This document shows, piece after piece, positions 16,592-26,411 of a stretch of 64,000 nt of DNA. Made by a program: the position numbers and the translations under genes. Every line of letters begins with the position of its first letter. Position 1 is the first letter of the stretch. The stretch lies in the NCBI GenBank assembly GCA_030442055.1, contig JAUJEB010000008.1:273112-337111 (forward strand), written 5' to 3'. This stretch comes from Agaribacillus aureus. GTDB taxonomy: Bacteria > Bacteroidota > Bacteroidia > Cytophagales > Cyclobacteriaceae. The notes beneath the pieces were generated by a model. It made no database searches and was not told where the DNA came from. It was given only the letters and a program-made list of their open reading frames with translations.

Positions 16592-19072
16592 TTGAACCAA
16601 AAAGTGTATTTAAGTTTTAGCGAATTAGAAAAAATAACCGGAGGGAAAACCCTGACATTTTCCTCCGACATGCCCATAGACAATTTATTAACGGATAGTC
16701 GTAAGGTTTCCATTTTGCAGGGGACTTTATTTATTGCCATCAAAGGGGACTTCCATGACGGGCATCATTACATTGACAAGCTTTACCAGGATGGTATCAG
16801 GCAGTTTTTGGTTGAGGATGGGGATGATGACCGGTACAGGGATTTACATGGAGCTAACATTATTAAAACACGAAACAGCCTGGAGGCCTTGCAAAAAATT
16901 ACTGCCTATCACCGTTCTCGCTTTAACATTCCCATTGTGGGCATCACCGGTAGTAATGGAAAAACCATTGTCAAGGAATGGCTCAGTCAGATGCTTTCCA
17001 CCAGGTTAAGGGTAGTCAAGAGTCCTAAAAGTTATAATTCACAGCTTGGTGTCCCCCTTTCTGTCTGGCAGCTTAGCGATCACCATCAAATTGGCGTTTT
17101 TGAGGGCGGAATTTCCAGGCCCGGAGAAATGGCCAAAATCGAAATGGTTATGAAGCCCACTATTGGCGTCTTCACTAATATTGGCTCGGCCCACGACAGG
17201 GGTTTTTCATCAGAACGCGAGAAAATTCAGGAAAAAGCAAGGCTTTTTGAAAATACACAGGTAGTTATTTATTGCAAGGATCACGAGGCTATTGATCAGG
17301 TATTGTCAACTTCAATGCGTCCCGGACAAAAATTGTTTTCCTGGTCAAAAAAACAATCTGCGGATGTCATTATCAAGGACATTTATGATCACGAAGGTAT
17401 GAAGGCATTGGAGCTTGTCTTTAATGACCGTCATCTGTTTTTCAAAATTCCTTTTCAGGACCCGGCCTCACTGGAAAATATTATAAACTGTATTTGTGTC
17501 TGCCTTTATCTCAATTTTAATGAGACAGTTATACAGGAAAGTATCCTGGGTTTAAATCAGGTGTCTATGAGGTTGGCGCTGAAACAGGGAATTAATAGTT
17601 GTTATATTATCGACGACACCTATAACAATGATTTTGCCGGGCTTAAGATTGCCCTTGATTTTTTGATGCAGCAAAATCAAAAAAGCAAGAAAACCCTGAT
17701 ATTTTCAGACATTCTGGAGGCCGGTGTCGACAAAGAAATATTGTACAAGGATGTCGCAGCCCTGGTTGCCAGTAAATCCCTGAATAGATTCATTGGCATT
17801 GGACCGGATCTTATGAATTATGCCGATTTTTTTGATGGCGATACCACGTTTTATTCGGATAAATCAGAATTCCTGAAGTCCGCCGGCGCAACGGGTTTTA
17901 AAGACGAAATTATACTGATAAAGGGGGCCAGAAAATTCGCACTGGAGGAGATAGCGGATTCCCTGCAAAGAAAAATTCACGGTACGGTCATGGAGATCAA
18001 TCTTGATGCCCTGACCCATAACCTGAACTTTTATAGGAATAAGCTTGATACTTCTACGAAAATATTGGTGATGATAAAGGCATTTGCCTATGGGTCCGGA
18101 TTTTTGGAGATAGCCAACTTATTGCAATTTCACCGGGTCGACTATTTGGGCGTGGCTTATCCGGATGAAGGTGTTATTCTCAGGCAAAACGGCATAACTT
18201 TACCCATTATGGTCATGAATGCCGCGCCGGAAAGTTTTGGAAAGCTGATAGAGTTTAACCTGGAGCCGGAAGTATACAGCCTGAGAATGATGCATTTACT
18301 GGTTGACTTTCTAAAAACGAATGGTCTATCCAGTAAAATTCACATTAAGTTGGAAACAGGGATGCACCGGCTTGGTTTTAAACCTCAGGATTTAAAAGAT
18401 TTAGTGGATGTGTTAAAAAACTGTCCGGAAATTAAAATTGCTTCCATTTTCAGCCACCTGGCGGGATCAGAAGATGCCGAACATGATAAATTCTCTCAAA
18501 ACCAATTTGACGTGTTTGACCAAGGATCGGCATTTATTGAAAAAGCCCTGTCTGTGAAACCCTTAAAGCACATTCTTAAATCTTCCGGCATTATTCGATT
18601 TCCCGATCGCCACTATGACATGGTACGGCTTGGTATCGGGCTACATGGCATCGGGTATGATTGGGAAGTTCAACAGGAGCTCGAACCGGTAGCCTCTTTG
18701 AAAACCACCATTAGCCAAATTATGGATGTGGCTCAGGGTGAAACCATCGGCTACGATCGTATGGGGAAAGCCCACATGCCGAAAAGAATTGCGACCATCG
18801 CCATTGGTTATGCCGACGGCTTCGATCGTCGATTTAGCAACGGTAAAGGTGTTGTTTGGGTAAATGGCAAATTGGCGCCGGTGATTGGTAACATCTGCAT
18901 GGACATGACGATGATCGATATCACAGGGATCGAAGCTGAGGAGGGGGATCAGGTGGTGATATTTGGCAAGGAGTTACCCCTGCGGGAAATAGCGTCAAAA
19001 ATTGATACCATTCCCTATGAGATATTAACCAAAGTCAGCGGCCGGGTAAAAAGAGTATTTTATATGGAGTAG
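16592..19072 (+). CDS. bifunctional MurF ligase / alanine racemase
   Basis: This 826-residue fusion is typical of Bacteroidota. Residues ~1-455 are MurF-like: the ATP loop GITGSNGKTIVKEW, the Mur motif VFEGGISRPGEM and NIGSAHD. Residues ~460-826 are alanine racemase: the PLP-lysine motif VMIKAFAYGSG, GMHRLGF, the catalytic-tyrosine segment TIGYDRMGKA and GNICMDMTMID. The ligase adds D-Ala-D-Ala to UDP-MurNAc-tripeptide, and the racemase makes D-Ala for it. No ATG is available at the 5' end: TTG 16592 gives MNQKVYLSFSELEKI, and GTG 16604 is an alternative. It acts in the cytoplasm in peptidoglycan synthesis. Confidence 0.92.
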   Translation: MNQKVYLSFSELEKITGGKTLTFSSDMPIDNLLTDSRKVSILQGTLFIAIKGDFHDGHHYIDKLYQDGIRQFLVEDGDDDRYRDLHGANIIKTRNSLEALQKITAYHRSRFNIPIVGITGSNGKTIVKEWLSQMLSTRLRVVKSPKSYNSQLGVPLSVWQLSDHHQIGVFEGGISRPGEMAKIEMVMKPTIGVFTNIGSAHDRGFSSEREKIQEKARLFENTQVVIYCKDHEAIDQVLSTSMRPGQKLFSWSKKQSADVIIKDIYDHEGMKALELVFNDRHLFFKIPFQDPASLENIINCICVCLYLNFNETVIQESILGLNQVSMRLALKQGINSCYIIDDTYNNDFAGLKIALDFLMQQNQKSKKTLIFSDILEAGVDKEILYKDVAALVASKSLNRFIGIGPDLMNYADFFDGDTTFYSDKSEFLKSAGATGFKDEIILIKGARKFALEEIADSLQRKIHGTVMEINLDALTHNLNFYRNKLDTSTKILVMIKAFAYGSGFLEIANLLQFHRVDYLGVAYPDEGVILRQNGITLPIMVMNAAPESFGKLIEFNLEPEVYSLRMMHLLVDFLKTNGLSSKIHIKLETGMHRLGFKPQDLKDLVDVLKNCPEIKIASIFSHLAGSEDAEHDKFSQNQFDVFDQGSAFIEKALSVKPLKHILKSSGIIRFPDRHYDMVRLGIGLHGIGYDWEVQQELEPVASLKTTISQIMDVAQGETIGYDRMGKAHMPKRIATIAIGYADGFDRRFSNGKGVVWVNGKLAPVIGNICMDMTMIDITGIEAEEGDQVVIFGKELPLREIASKIDTIPYEILTKVSGRVKRVFYME

Positions 19073-19141
19073 TTATGGATGGTCGTAAAGTACATAATTT
19101 GACAGTTTTATAGCCATCCTGGAAAATGAAAATGACCTGTA

Positions 19142-19174
19142 TTGGTTATGGAATCAATTATTCAATTATATTTG
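19142..19174 (+). promoter_or_regulatory. candidate Bacteroidota sigma-A promoter
   Basis: TTGG at 19142-19145 and TATATTTG at 19167-19174 resemble the TTTG / TAnnTTTG pair, with about 21 bases between. The ATG at 19200 is 25 bases downstream, a plausible short leader. Confidence 0.45.
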
Positions 19175-19199
19175 TATTTAGGATACACCAAAAACAAAA

Positions 19200-19703
19200 A
19201 TGAGTCGAAAGTATTTTCTGCTGGATAAAAATTCTCTTTTAAAAGAAGTTCAGGCCGAAAAGAAGGCAGCTTTCTTGCACACTCTTATTGAAAAAGTCAA
19301 GACCGACTATCTGAGACAATGTAATCCGCTAGGGTTAGTGGATGACACGGTTTTAAGTATCCAGGCTTATCAAAGTTATGACGTAAAACACCTTGAAGAG
19401 TTTTACGACTTATTATCCGGCATTTTCCGTTATCAGATAGGAACTAACCAGTTGGAATTTCTTTTTGACGGAAAGACTCATTATGAAAAATACCTGGAAG
19501 ACTGGGAAAGTTGTTTCCACAACTGGATGACGAAATTCTGTCAGCAGGATAGGTTCTTAAAAGCCGTATTGGCGGTGACAGTTTTTTATGAAAATGAACA
19601 TAGTGCTATCCTGGCTGAAAACAGATTAAAATACTTCATTAGCCATTACTTCGGACTAAAACTTTATCGCTATAAAGGCATTATGCAGATGCATGTGGCC
19701 TGA
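19200..19703 (+). CDS. hypothetical cytosolic protein
   Basis: The 167 residues are predicted to be mostly helical, with no signal peptide or membrane helix. They are aromatic-rich in the middle (HLEEFYDLLSGIFRYQIG) and at the end (YFISHYFGLKLYRYKGIMQM). I do not recognise a family or active-site motif. It has its own promoter-like element and stands alone between murF-alr and a minus-strand barrel gene. Confidence 0.5.
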   Translation: MSRKYFLLDKNSLLKEVQAEKKAAFLHTLIEKVKTDYLRQCNPLGLVDDTVLSIQAYQSYDVKHLEEFYDLLSGIFRYQIGTNQLEFLFDGKTHYEKYLEDWESCFHNWMTKFCQQDRFLKAVLAVTVFYENEHSAILAENRLKYFISHYFGLKLYRYKGIMQMHVA

Positions 19704-19721
19704 AAACAAGCGGCAACCGAT

Positions 19722-20354
19722 CTAAAACCTGATCATAAAATCCAAACTGAATAAATCATTTTTAACAATCAGCTCCGGTTGATCCGATCGACTTGAAGCA
19801 ACATTAAACAGCCCCCTGTAGTAAGTAAAGCCTCCGTAAAGGTTAACATTCGTGGATATCCTGCGCTCTACACCCAGGCCTAACAGGCTGGAAGCCTCCA
19901 GATTTCGAAATTTATTCACGTAAAGCTCGCTGGTTCTTACCGCCTCCTCGTGAATTTTCACCTCCAGATTTACACCTACCTGAAAATATAGTCGCGTATC
20001 CAAAGCAATCTCGCTAGTAAGCAACTTCAGGCTTAGCGGTAATAATACATATTGCAGGTTATATATTTCTTTGGTTTTTGATCCCGTCAAATTGTTTGTC
20101 ACCTCATAACTAACCCTTTTAGGCGCATAAAATAAACCCGTAGAGAAATAATAGCTGCCTCCCAGATATTTGTCAGCAAATATACCAGCAATAAATCTCA
20201 GCGCTGCCCCGTTATTGGCCAGGTCAAGGCTATCCGCTTTTGATTCCAGTCTGTTGGCAGATATGGTGGGTGATATCCGCAGGCCCAGGCGGGTTTGGGC
20301 CACAGTGTAAGAACTGACAAAAAATAGAAAGAAAATTATTATACAATTTTTCAT
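19722..20354 (-). CDS. PorT-like outer-membrane beta-barrel protein
   Basis: The start at 20354 gives MKNCIIIFFLFFVSSYTVAQ, a clean signal peptide; an in-frame ATG at 20435 would add 27 residues before it. The mature ~190 residues alternate polar and hydrophobic strands (LGLRISPTISANRLES, YYFSTGLFYAPKRVSY, LLPLSLKLLTSEIALD) and end in FSLDFMIRF, an aromatic terminus typical of barrels. It resembles small Bacteroidota outer-membrane proteins. A role in secretion is not shown. It is divergent from gldB. Confidence 0.7.
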   Translation of the reverse strand: MKNCIIIFFLFFVSSYTVAQTRLGLRISPTISANRLESKADSLDLANNGAALRFIAGIFADKYLGGSYYFSTGLFYAPKRVSYEVTNNLTGSKTKEIYNLQYVLLPLSLKLLTSEIALDTRLYFQVGVNLEVKIHEEAVRTSELYVNKFRNLEASSLLGLGVERRISTNVNLYGGFTYYRGLFNVASSRSDQPELIVKNDLFSLDFMIRF

Positions 20355-20479
20355 AGTTTTGGTGTTATAAAAGGGCCCTCTTATGACGCAAAACATCATG
20401 AACGTAACGGTCACAAGATAAAATAAATTAATCAATTACAACTACGAATTAAGGCTCAAAATATTTTAACAACAAAGTT

Positions 20480-21493
20480 ATGCGCGGAATTTATTGGCTG
20501 GTTGAACTAACACTACTTGCTACTATTCTATTGATTTCTTCATGCGGCGACAAACCCTGCGGTGAAGATATAGATATTCAAAATATTGATGTAAATGTAG
20601 AAATTGAAAGGCTGGAGGATGAGTTTTTTGAATTGACCACCGCTGAGGAAGCTATAACCTTTTTGGATGAAAATCCGGTTTTGTCAGAAGCGTTTTATCA
20701 ACGCTCACAATTTCCAAACGATTCCATACTGGTAAACAAATTACTCTCTTTGGCGGGTAGTCCCTATCTTGATACGATGCGTCGTGAGGTAGATACACTT
20801 TTTGGGGAGTTAACTGATATCCGCGCTTCTTTCGAAGGGGCTTTCAGGCGGATCAAATATTATTATCCGGAATTTCAGCCTCCTGAAATAAAAACAATTA
20901 TTACAGGATTGGGAGATGGTAGCGATCTTTATATTTCGCCTGAATTGATAATCATTGGCCTGGATTGGTTTTTAGGGGAGGCCGGCAGTTACGCGCCCAA
21001 TAATATTCCCCAGTATATTAAACAAAGATTGACGAAGGATTATCTCGTTCCTTCGTGTATCATGTTTTTATCAGATCCATTTAACGCCACAGCGCTGGAG
21101 GATAAAACCATGTTGGCGGAAATGCTTTATTTTGGCAAGGCTTATGCTTTTACAAAGGAAATGATGCCTTGCATTTCCGATAGTCTAATCTTAGGATATA
21201 GCGGTCAGCAGATCAAAGAGATCAACTTTAACCAGGAACGGATTTGGGGGCATTTTGTGGATGAGTCCCTGCTATATGAAACCAATCATTTTGTGAAGGT
21301 AAAGTATTTGAATGAACGACCGAATGTTCCGGAGATTGGCGATAAATGCCCAGGAAGAATAGCCAGGTGGCTCGGGTGGCAGGTCATTCAAAATTATCGA
21401 AAAAAATCGGATATTGGTTTTGTTGATTTAATGAAGGAGGTGGACGCTGGGGAAATTTTCAGGCAGTCAAAATATAGACCGACTCCTCATTAA
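20480..21493 (+). CDS. gldB: gliding motility lipoprotein GldB-like
   Basis: The 337 residues start with a lipoprotein signal, with the lipobox cysteine at about position 22 (ILLISSCGD). The C-terminal half holds family-typical stretches: PPEIKTIITGLGDGSD, ISPELIIIGLDWFLG, YLNERPNVPEIGDKCPGR and ARWLGWQVIQNY. GldB proteins are cell-envelope lipoproteins needed for gliding in Flavobacterium. They also occur in Bacteroidota that do not glide, so motility is not proven here. No other gld gene is in the window. The 3' end overlaps the convergent glycosyltransferase gene by 35 bases. Confidence 0.82.
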   Translation: MRGIYWLVELTLLATILLISSCGDKPCGEDIDIQNIDVNVEIERLEDEFFELTTAEEAITFLDENPVLSEAFYQRSQFPNDSILVNKLLSLAGSPYLDTMRREVDTLFGELTDIRASFEGAFRRIKYYYPEFQPPEIKTIITGLGDGSDLYISPELIIIGLDWFLGEAGSYAPNNIPQYIKQRLTKDYLVPSCIMFLSDPFNATALEDKTMLAEMLYFGKAYAFTKEMMPCISDSLILGYSGQQIKEINFNQERIWGHFVDESLLYETNHFVKVKYLNERPNVPEIGDKCPGRIARWLGWQVIQNYRKKSDIGFVDLMKEVDAGEIFRQSKYRPTPH

Positions 21494-22694
21494 TTTTTAA
21501 ATGGTATTCATTATTAAAGATACTGATTAATTTCTGTACCTGAATTTCCCTAGAGTAATATAATTCAGCCAGGTTACGGGCATTTTTTTGATACTTTAAC
21601 AATAAATTTGGGTCTTTAAAAAATGGTTTCAATTTGGTGTATATCGCTTTGGGATTCTGCGGATCAGCGTAAAACCCGCATTGATGGGTTTCCACCATTT
21701 CTCTGACCCACCCATTTGTATTGGTAATTACCAATTTTCCTGCCGCCAACGCGTCGAAATATTTATTGGGGCTATTGGTTTCCAGCACCGGTTTTTGATC
21801 AAACGAAATATACGTGGCGTCCATAGCGCTCAATAAGTGCCTGATCCCTTCTTTATTTTGAAAAGGTAAAAACTTTAAATTCCGAATACCTCTTTTTTTT
21901 GCCTGCTCCTTGATGCCGGGTAAATCTCCTCCCTTACCCACAATCAAAAACGCAACGTTACGGGTTGCTTTATTCAGCATTTCCATAAAATCCAGGAAAT
22001 AATCCAGCTTATTAACCCGCCCGATCGCACCAAAGTATCCGATAATAAATTTGTCTTTAAAACCAATTTCCTCTTCCAGCTTTTTGTTTTTCAGGGTTAA
22101 GTTGAAAAACTTACAATCCGACATATTGGGAATGATGTAGATAGGCTTATTTGGGACTACCTTTATAATATGATCCCTGATTCCGGGCGATAGTGCTATG
22201 ATTTTGTCTGCTCCCTGATAAATTCTCTTTTCCAGCCTGACAAGCCAATTTTTTAAAAACCAATTTTTTATAACACCCATTTGTATAGGCGCTTCAGGCC
22301 ACAAATCCCGCACTTCAAAATAATAGGGGATTTTCAAACGCCTCTTCAGCCGCAGTGCCAGCAGACCTACCGTTAACGGTGTAGATGTCGCATATATAAC
22401 ATCGGCCTTGGGTATTGATTTAATTTTTTTATAGGCAAGTCGGTAGAATTTTATAAAGGCGACGATACGCTTTAAAAAGCCAAAGGCGTTGTCGTAGGAA
22501 ACCGGTAGATAATGAACAATCAACCCATCGATGTTCTTTTTCTCATATTTGGCCTTGTTGTGGGAAGTAACCATTTCAACTTCATAGCCATGCTCCGCCA
22601 AACCCTGCGCCAGATAGTAAGACCTGATAGCCCCTCCTTCCTCAGGGGTCTTAAAATACTGGTGTATATAAAGAATTTTCAATTTATTAACCAA
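21459..22694 (-). CDS. GT4-family glycosyltransferase
   Basis: The 411-residue protein has two Rossmann domains. The N-terminal one (KILYIHQYFKTPEEGGAIRS) carries the acceptor-side glycine-rich loop. The C-terminal one contains KFIIGYFGAIGRVNKLDYFL and the nucleotide-sugar site SPNKYFDALAAGKLVITN. This is close to WbuB/GT4 enzymes of surface-polysaccharide synthesis. The start overlaps the end of the asparagine-synthase gene by 8 bases, so the two are translationally coupled. Acceptor and sugar are unknown. Confidence 0.85.
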   Translation of the reverse strand: MVNKLKILYIHQYFKTPEEGGAIRSYYLAQGLAEHGYEVEMVTSHNKAKYEKKNIDGLIVHYLPVSYDNAFGFLKRIVAFIKFYRLAYKKIKSIPKADVIYATSTPLTVGLLALRLKRRLKIPYYFEVRDLWPEAPIQMGVIKNWFLKNWLVRLEKRIYQGADKIIALSPGIRDHIIKVVPNKPIYIIPNMSDCKFFNLTLKNKKLEEEIGFKDKFIIGYFGAIGRVNKLDYFLDFMEMLNKATRNVAFLIVGKGGDLPGIKEQAKKRGIRNLKFLPFQNKEGIRHLLSAMDATYISFDQKPVLETNSPNKYFDALAAGKLVITNTNGWVREMVETHQCGFYADPQNPKAIYTKLKPFFKDPNLLLKYQKNARNLAELYYSREIQVQKLISIFNNEYHLKINEESVYILTA

Positions 22695-24552
22695 AGTTTA
22701 TTTCCAACCAATTTCCCAAAATAATTACCGACCATAGAAATAAAGTGTTATCTGCACTTCCCCGATTGTGGTTATCGAGTTGGTTAGTTATTAGCGCTTT
22801 TAAATCATTGTCCGTTGCTTCAAAAATAGTACAATTTTCATTTTTTAAAAATTCCAGGAGGTGGTTTGCGTTGCCACTTTTAATCCAGTTACCAAACGGT
22901 AACCCAAATCCCTCTTTTGATCTATTGACAAATGTTTGTCCGCGATACTTATTAAGCAGTGCTGCCAGTATCCATTTTCTTCCCGGTCCGACCAGGCGAG
23001 TAGCTGGAATTTTGTTTAGATATTGAGTCAGCTCATGCGACAAATAAGGCATTCGCATTTCAAGGCCATGTAGCATGGTCATTCGGTCATTAACGGTTAG
23101 AATATCATTGATGAGGTAACTCCGCCGGTCATAGGTCAACGCCTGGCGTAGATAATGTTCAATTTTGTCATTTCCATCAGACACAGGATTCCAGTCTGCA
23201 AAGTCCCCTCTTTGATTGGTAATTTGAAAGGAAACCATGTTTTGAAAAGTAGTAACGGGATCTCTATCAACGCTGCCGGCGAATTTTTTGAAAAGCTGAA
23301 AATTTTTACGAAATGGATGATTGAATCCGGTGGGCAACACCGGTGCCAATCCCTTTATGAAAGGATGCAATTTTTCATAGAGAGGCTGATTTTTTAAAAA
23401 ACGGTAATAAGCCAGGTGACGGTTATAACCGCCAAACCACTCATCAGCTCCGGCTCCGGACAAAACGACACCCACCGATTGCCGCGCGTGTTCGCTTAAA
23501 AAGTAGGTAAGTATCGCCGCGCTATCTCCCACAGGCTGATCCATTTTTGATATGAAATCATGGAAGTTGTCTAATATTTGAGGGCTAACTTCCAGCTCTT
23601 CATGAGTTGTGTTAAATTGTTTAGCGGCCAGGCGGGCAAAGTGGCCATCTTTTGTGCCATACGATCCCTCTTTTGGATTGTGGGCAATGGAAAATGTGCG
23701 ACATTCCCTGGGATAGTGCGTTTTGAGAATGGTCAGCAGCAGCGTAGAGTCAATTCCACCGCTTAGAAATACACCAACCGGTACATCGGCCTGCAAATGA
23801 TTACCCACGGCGTCAATTAGTAAATCTTCGGTTGTCTTCAGAATTTCTTCATCGTCTCCTGTAAAGTGGCTATCTACACGGTTGACATAGCTTGAGATGT
23901 GCTTCTGCCCCGACCACGTAAGCCGGTGACTAGCCGGGAGCTCATAGATATGCTTAAAAAATGTTGCAGGCGATTGGGCATGACGGAAATTAAGATAATG
24001 GCCAATTTGCCCGGCATTCAATTCCTTTTTTACCAACCCGGAGGCCAATATGCCTTTTATTTCTGATGAAATGATAAAATAGCTGTCATCTTCATAATAA
24101 AAAAAGGGTTTCATCCCCGAAGGATCTCGGGCACATAGTAGTCGCCTGTCCTTGAGGTCAACCAATACAAAGACAAACATACCATGCAGGCTTTCCAATC
24201 CTTCCTCCCCTTTAATGGCCAGCCATTTTAGTAAAACTTCGGTGTCGCTGGAAGTGGTAAACCGGCACCCTTTGTCTATCAATTCGTTCCTTAGAGCATA
24301 AAAGTTATAGATTTCGCCATTATATATCAGGTAATACCTTTTCGGATCAAAAGATATTGGCTGATTGGCGCCATCTCCTAAGTCCAGGATTTTAAGCCTG
24401 GTATGGCCTAAATATAAGGTTTGATCACCAAATGGGAGGATCTTGAATTGATCAAAGTCAGGCCCCCGGTGATGCAGGGCCCGGTTCATGTCCAAAATGT
24501 TTTGTGTGCTTAGCTGATTTTTTTTATCAATGATAAGATTGATTCCACACAT
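22687..24552 (-). CDS. glutamine-hydrolysing asparagine synthase (AsnB-type)
   Basis: The 621 residues start MCGINLIIDKK; Cys2 is the N-terminal nucleophile of the class-II glutaminase domain (~1-200), with YLIYNGEIYNFYALR and a SSDTEVLLKW loop. The synthetase domain carries the PP-loop VGVFLSGGIDSTLLLTIL and LSGAGADEWFGGYNRH. Because it is coupled to a glycosyltransferase, it may amidate a sugar or polysaccharide precursor and not free aspartate, as many AsnB-like proteins in glycan loci do. That substrate change is inference; both activity motifs look intact. Confidence 0.9.
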   Translation of the reverse strand: MCGINLIIDKKNQLSTQNILDMNRALHHRGPDFDQFKILPFGDQTLYLGHTRLKILDLGDGANQPISFDPKRYYLIYNGEIYNFYALRNELIDKGCRFTTSSDTEVLLKWLAIKGEEGLESLHGMFVFVLVDLKDRRLLCARDPSGMKPFFYYEDDSYFIISSEIKGILASGLVKKELNAGQIGHYLNFRHAQSPATFFKHIYELPASHRLTWSGQKHISSYVNRVDSHFTGDDEEILKTTEDLLIDAVGNHLQADVPVGVFLSGGIDSTLLLTILKTHYPRECRTFSIAHNPKEGSYGTKDGHFARLAAKQFNTTHEELEVSPQILDNFHDFISKMDQPVGDSAAILTYFLSEHARQSVGVVLSGAGADEWFGGYNRHLAYYRFLKNQPLYEKLHPFIKGLAPVLPTGFNHPFRKNFQLFKKFAGSVDRDPVTTFQNMVSFQITNQRGDFADWNPVSDGNDKIEHYLRQALTYDRRSYLINDILTVNDRMTMLHGLEMRMPYLSHELTQYLNKIPATRLVGPGRKWILAALLNKYRGQTFVNRSKEGFGLPFGNWIKSGNANHLLEFLKNENCTIFEATDNDLKALITNQLDNHNRGSADNTLFLWSVIILGNWLEINFG

Positions 24553-24573
24553 GAAAGGCGGTTACGATTTTGG

Positions 24574-25215
24574 CTAGTAATTTTTTTCGTAATAACGGCA
24601 AAAGTAAGAGATCTTGCAACTTTCGCACTTGGGCTTTCTTGCCAGACAAGTATATCTACCATGCAAAATCAACCAATGATGTGCCTTGGGAATGTGTGCT
24701 TCGGGTATATTATTTACCAGCTGTCTTTCGGTTTCAATAGGTGTTTTGGCATTTTGAGTAACCAAGCCTATTCTTTTGGACACCCTGAATACATGGGTGT
24801 CTACAGCCATCGCAGGTTGATTGAACACAACCGAAGCGATTACATTTGCGGTTTTGCGACCCACACCAGGAAGTTTTTGTAAATCATTAATGTCGGAAGG
24901 GATCTCGGCTTTAAAATCTTCAACCAACATCTTGGCCATCCCTAACAAATGCCTGGTTTTATTGTTGGGATAGGAAACACTTTTGATGTAAGGGAAAAGT
25001 TCGTCAAAATTACTGGTAGCCAGATGTTCCGGGGTAGGAAAGTCTTTGAAAATGGCAGGCGTAACCATATTGATACGCTTGTCTGTACATTGAGCGCTCA
25101 GTATGACTGCAACCAGCAACTCATAGGGATTGCCATAATTTAACTCCGTTTCCGCATCAGGATTATTATCTGAAAAATGCGCTAGAAATGCCCTATAGCG
25201 CTCTTTTCTTGTCAT
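24574..25215 (-). CDS. nth: endonuclease III
   Basis: The 213-residue DNA glycosylase/AP lyase removes oxidised pyrimidines in base excision repair. The helix-hairpin-helix LPGVGRKTANVIASV carries catalytic Lys121, followed by Asp139 in AVDTHVFRVSKRIGL. The C-terminal CLARKPKCESCKISYFC has the C-x6-C-x2-C-x5-C spacing of the [4Fe-4S] cluster. Length is normal. It precedes the asparagine-synthase gene by 21 bases on the same strand and may be co-transcribed, without an obvious functional link. Confidence 0.94.
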   Translation of the reverse strand: MTRKERYRAFLAHFSDNNPDAETELNYGNPYELLVAVILSAQCTDKRINMVTPAIFKDFPTPEHLATSNFDELFPYIKSVSYPNNKTRHLLGMAKMLVEDFKAEIPSDINDLQKLPGVGRKTANVIASVVFNQPAMAVDTHVFRVSKRIGLVTQNAKTPIETERQLVNNIPEAHIPKAHHWLILHGRYTCLARKPKCESCKISYFCRYYEKNY

Positions 25216-25248
25216 GCAAAACCTCCCTCAAAATAATGTCGTCTGCTA

Positions 25249-25485
25249 TCAACAAACAGAGTTTAAATCTCTCGACTTAGAATAATTTAAAATGTTATTG
25301 ATAACACTTTCAGAAGGTTCTTTTCTGATGTCATTCAACATTTCAACTGATTGTTTTACCTCCCGGTATACCTCCAGCAGATCGTTGTCAATTATAAGTG
25401 CATTGGCAATTGCTTCGTTTTCTTCAGGCGATGTCTCATTATAAAAATATCTGATTACATCATTTGGGGTAAATATTTTGATCAT
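25249..25485 (-). CDS. small acidic hypothetical protein overlapping an ECF sigma gene
   Basis: The 78-residue protein (MIKIFTPNDVIRYFYNETSP) begins inside the 3' end of the sigma-factor gene, overlapping it by 26 bases. It is helical, without a signal or membrane segment. Its position and N-terminal EENEAIANALIIDNDLLEVY helix resemble the cytosolic sigma-binding part of anti-sigma factors, but no membrane anchor follows. A regulatory partner role is plausible and unproven. Confidence 0.6.
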   Translation of the reverse strand: MIKIFTPNDVIRYFYNETSPEENEAIANALIIDNDLLEVYREVKQSVEMLNDIRKEPSESVINNILNYSKSRDLNSVC

Positions 25486-26059
25486 AGGCGATATTATATT
25501 TATGCATTTTTTTCCTTAAATTAATTAAGGCATAACGCATCCTTCCCAAGGCAGTATTGATGCTTACTCCTGTCGCATCAGCAATTTCTTGAAAACTCAT
25601 CTGCATGTAATGCCTCATTATTAATACTTCTTTTTGGGTGGCAGGTAACTCCTTTATTAAATTCCTTAACTTTTTATGCGTTTCCTTCCGTATCTGCTGC
25701 GTCTCAAAAGACTCTTCCGAAAATTCCAAAGTATTAAATACGTTGGTTCCGTCTTCCATGACGATGGTTGGATACCGCTTCGCCTTTCTAAAATGGTCGA
25801 TAGACAAATTGTGAGCTATCCGCATTACCCATGGTAAAAATTTTCCCTCCTCGTTGTATTTACCATTTTTTATAGTATTAACGACCTTAATGAACGTTTC
25901 TTGTAAAAGATCTTCAGCAATATACTGATCTTTCACAATTAAATAAATACTCGTAAAAATTCTGGACTTATGCCTCGTCAATAGTAGTTCAAAAGCCTCT
26001 TCGTTACCGTTTTTGTACTGTGATATTAATTTGCTATCACTTACTGAATACTTCTTCAT
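25460..26059 (-). CDS. ECF-family RNA polymerase sigma factor
   Basis: The start at 26059 gives MKKYSVSDSKLISQY; an ATG four codons upstream (26071) is less typical. Sigma-2: AEDLLQETFIKVV and FLPWVMRIAHNLSIDHFRK. Sigma-4: LPATQKEVLIMRHYMQMSFQEIA and a recognition helix (SINTALGRMRYALINLRKKM). It directs RNA polymerase to a special set of promoters, unidentified here. It is followed by a small overlapping gene that could modulate it, and it is divergent from uvrA. Confidence 0.9.
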   Translation of the reverse strand: MKKYSVSDSKLISQYKNGNEEAFELLLTRHKSRIFTSIYLIVKDQYIAEDLLQETFIKVVNTIKNGKYNEEGKFLPWVMRIAHNLSIDHFRKAKRYPTIVMEDGTNVFNTLEFSEESFETQQIRKETHKKLRNLIKELPATQKEVLIMRHYMQMSFQEIADATGVSINTALGRMRYALINLRKKMHKYNIAYDQNIYPK

Positions 26060-26411
26060 TATTTTAATCACACATTTAGTTAACGTAGAGGTCTATATCA
26101 TATTGTGAAGCAATGTTTAATGGTTAGAAAAAATTATAAAACAATTACCAAAACTAATAAAACGAGCGAAAGTTCCAAATTAAATGTACCTAATTTTTAG
26201 AAAAAGTAAAAATAATAATTGGCCTATCTCGCATAAAATGATGGATTATTCTGACCATACTAAGATTTCATACATTTACCTATACAAAAACAATGCCTTA
26301 TAAAATTTTGTTCCGCAATAAACAGAATGTATGTTTTTTTGTAGAATCTTATATTTTAATTATTAGCAATACTGATATTTAAAATTTAACCCACTATATT
26401 ATCTTTGTTGG
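26060..26411. promoter_or_regulatory. divergent promoter region between the sigma-factor gene and uvrA
   Basis: The 350-base AT-rich gap must hold promoters for both genes. TATCTTTG at 26400-26407 fits the Bacteroidota -7 consensus on the uvrA side but is only 4 bases from the first ATG (26412), so transcription would begin at or near the start codon. Nothing else recognisable is seen. Confidence 0.4.
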
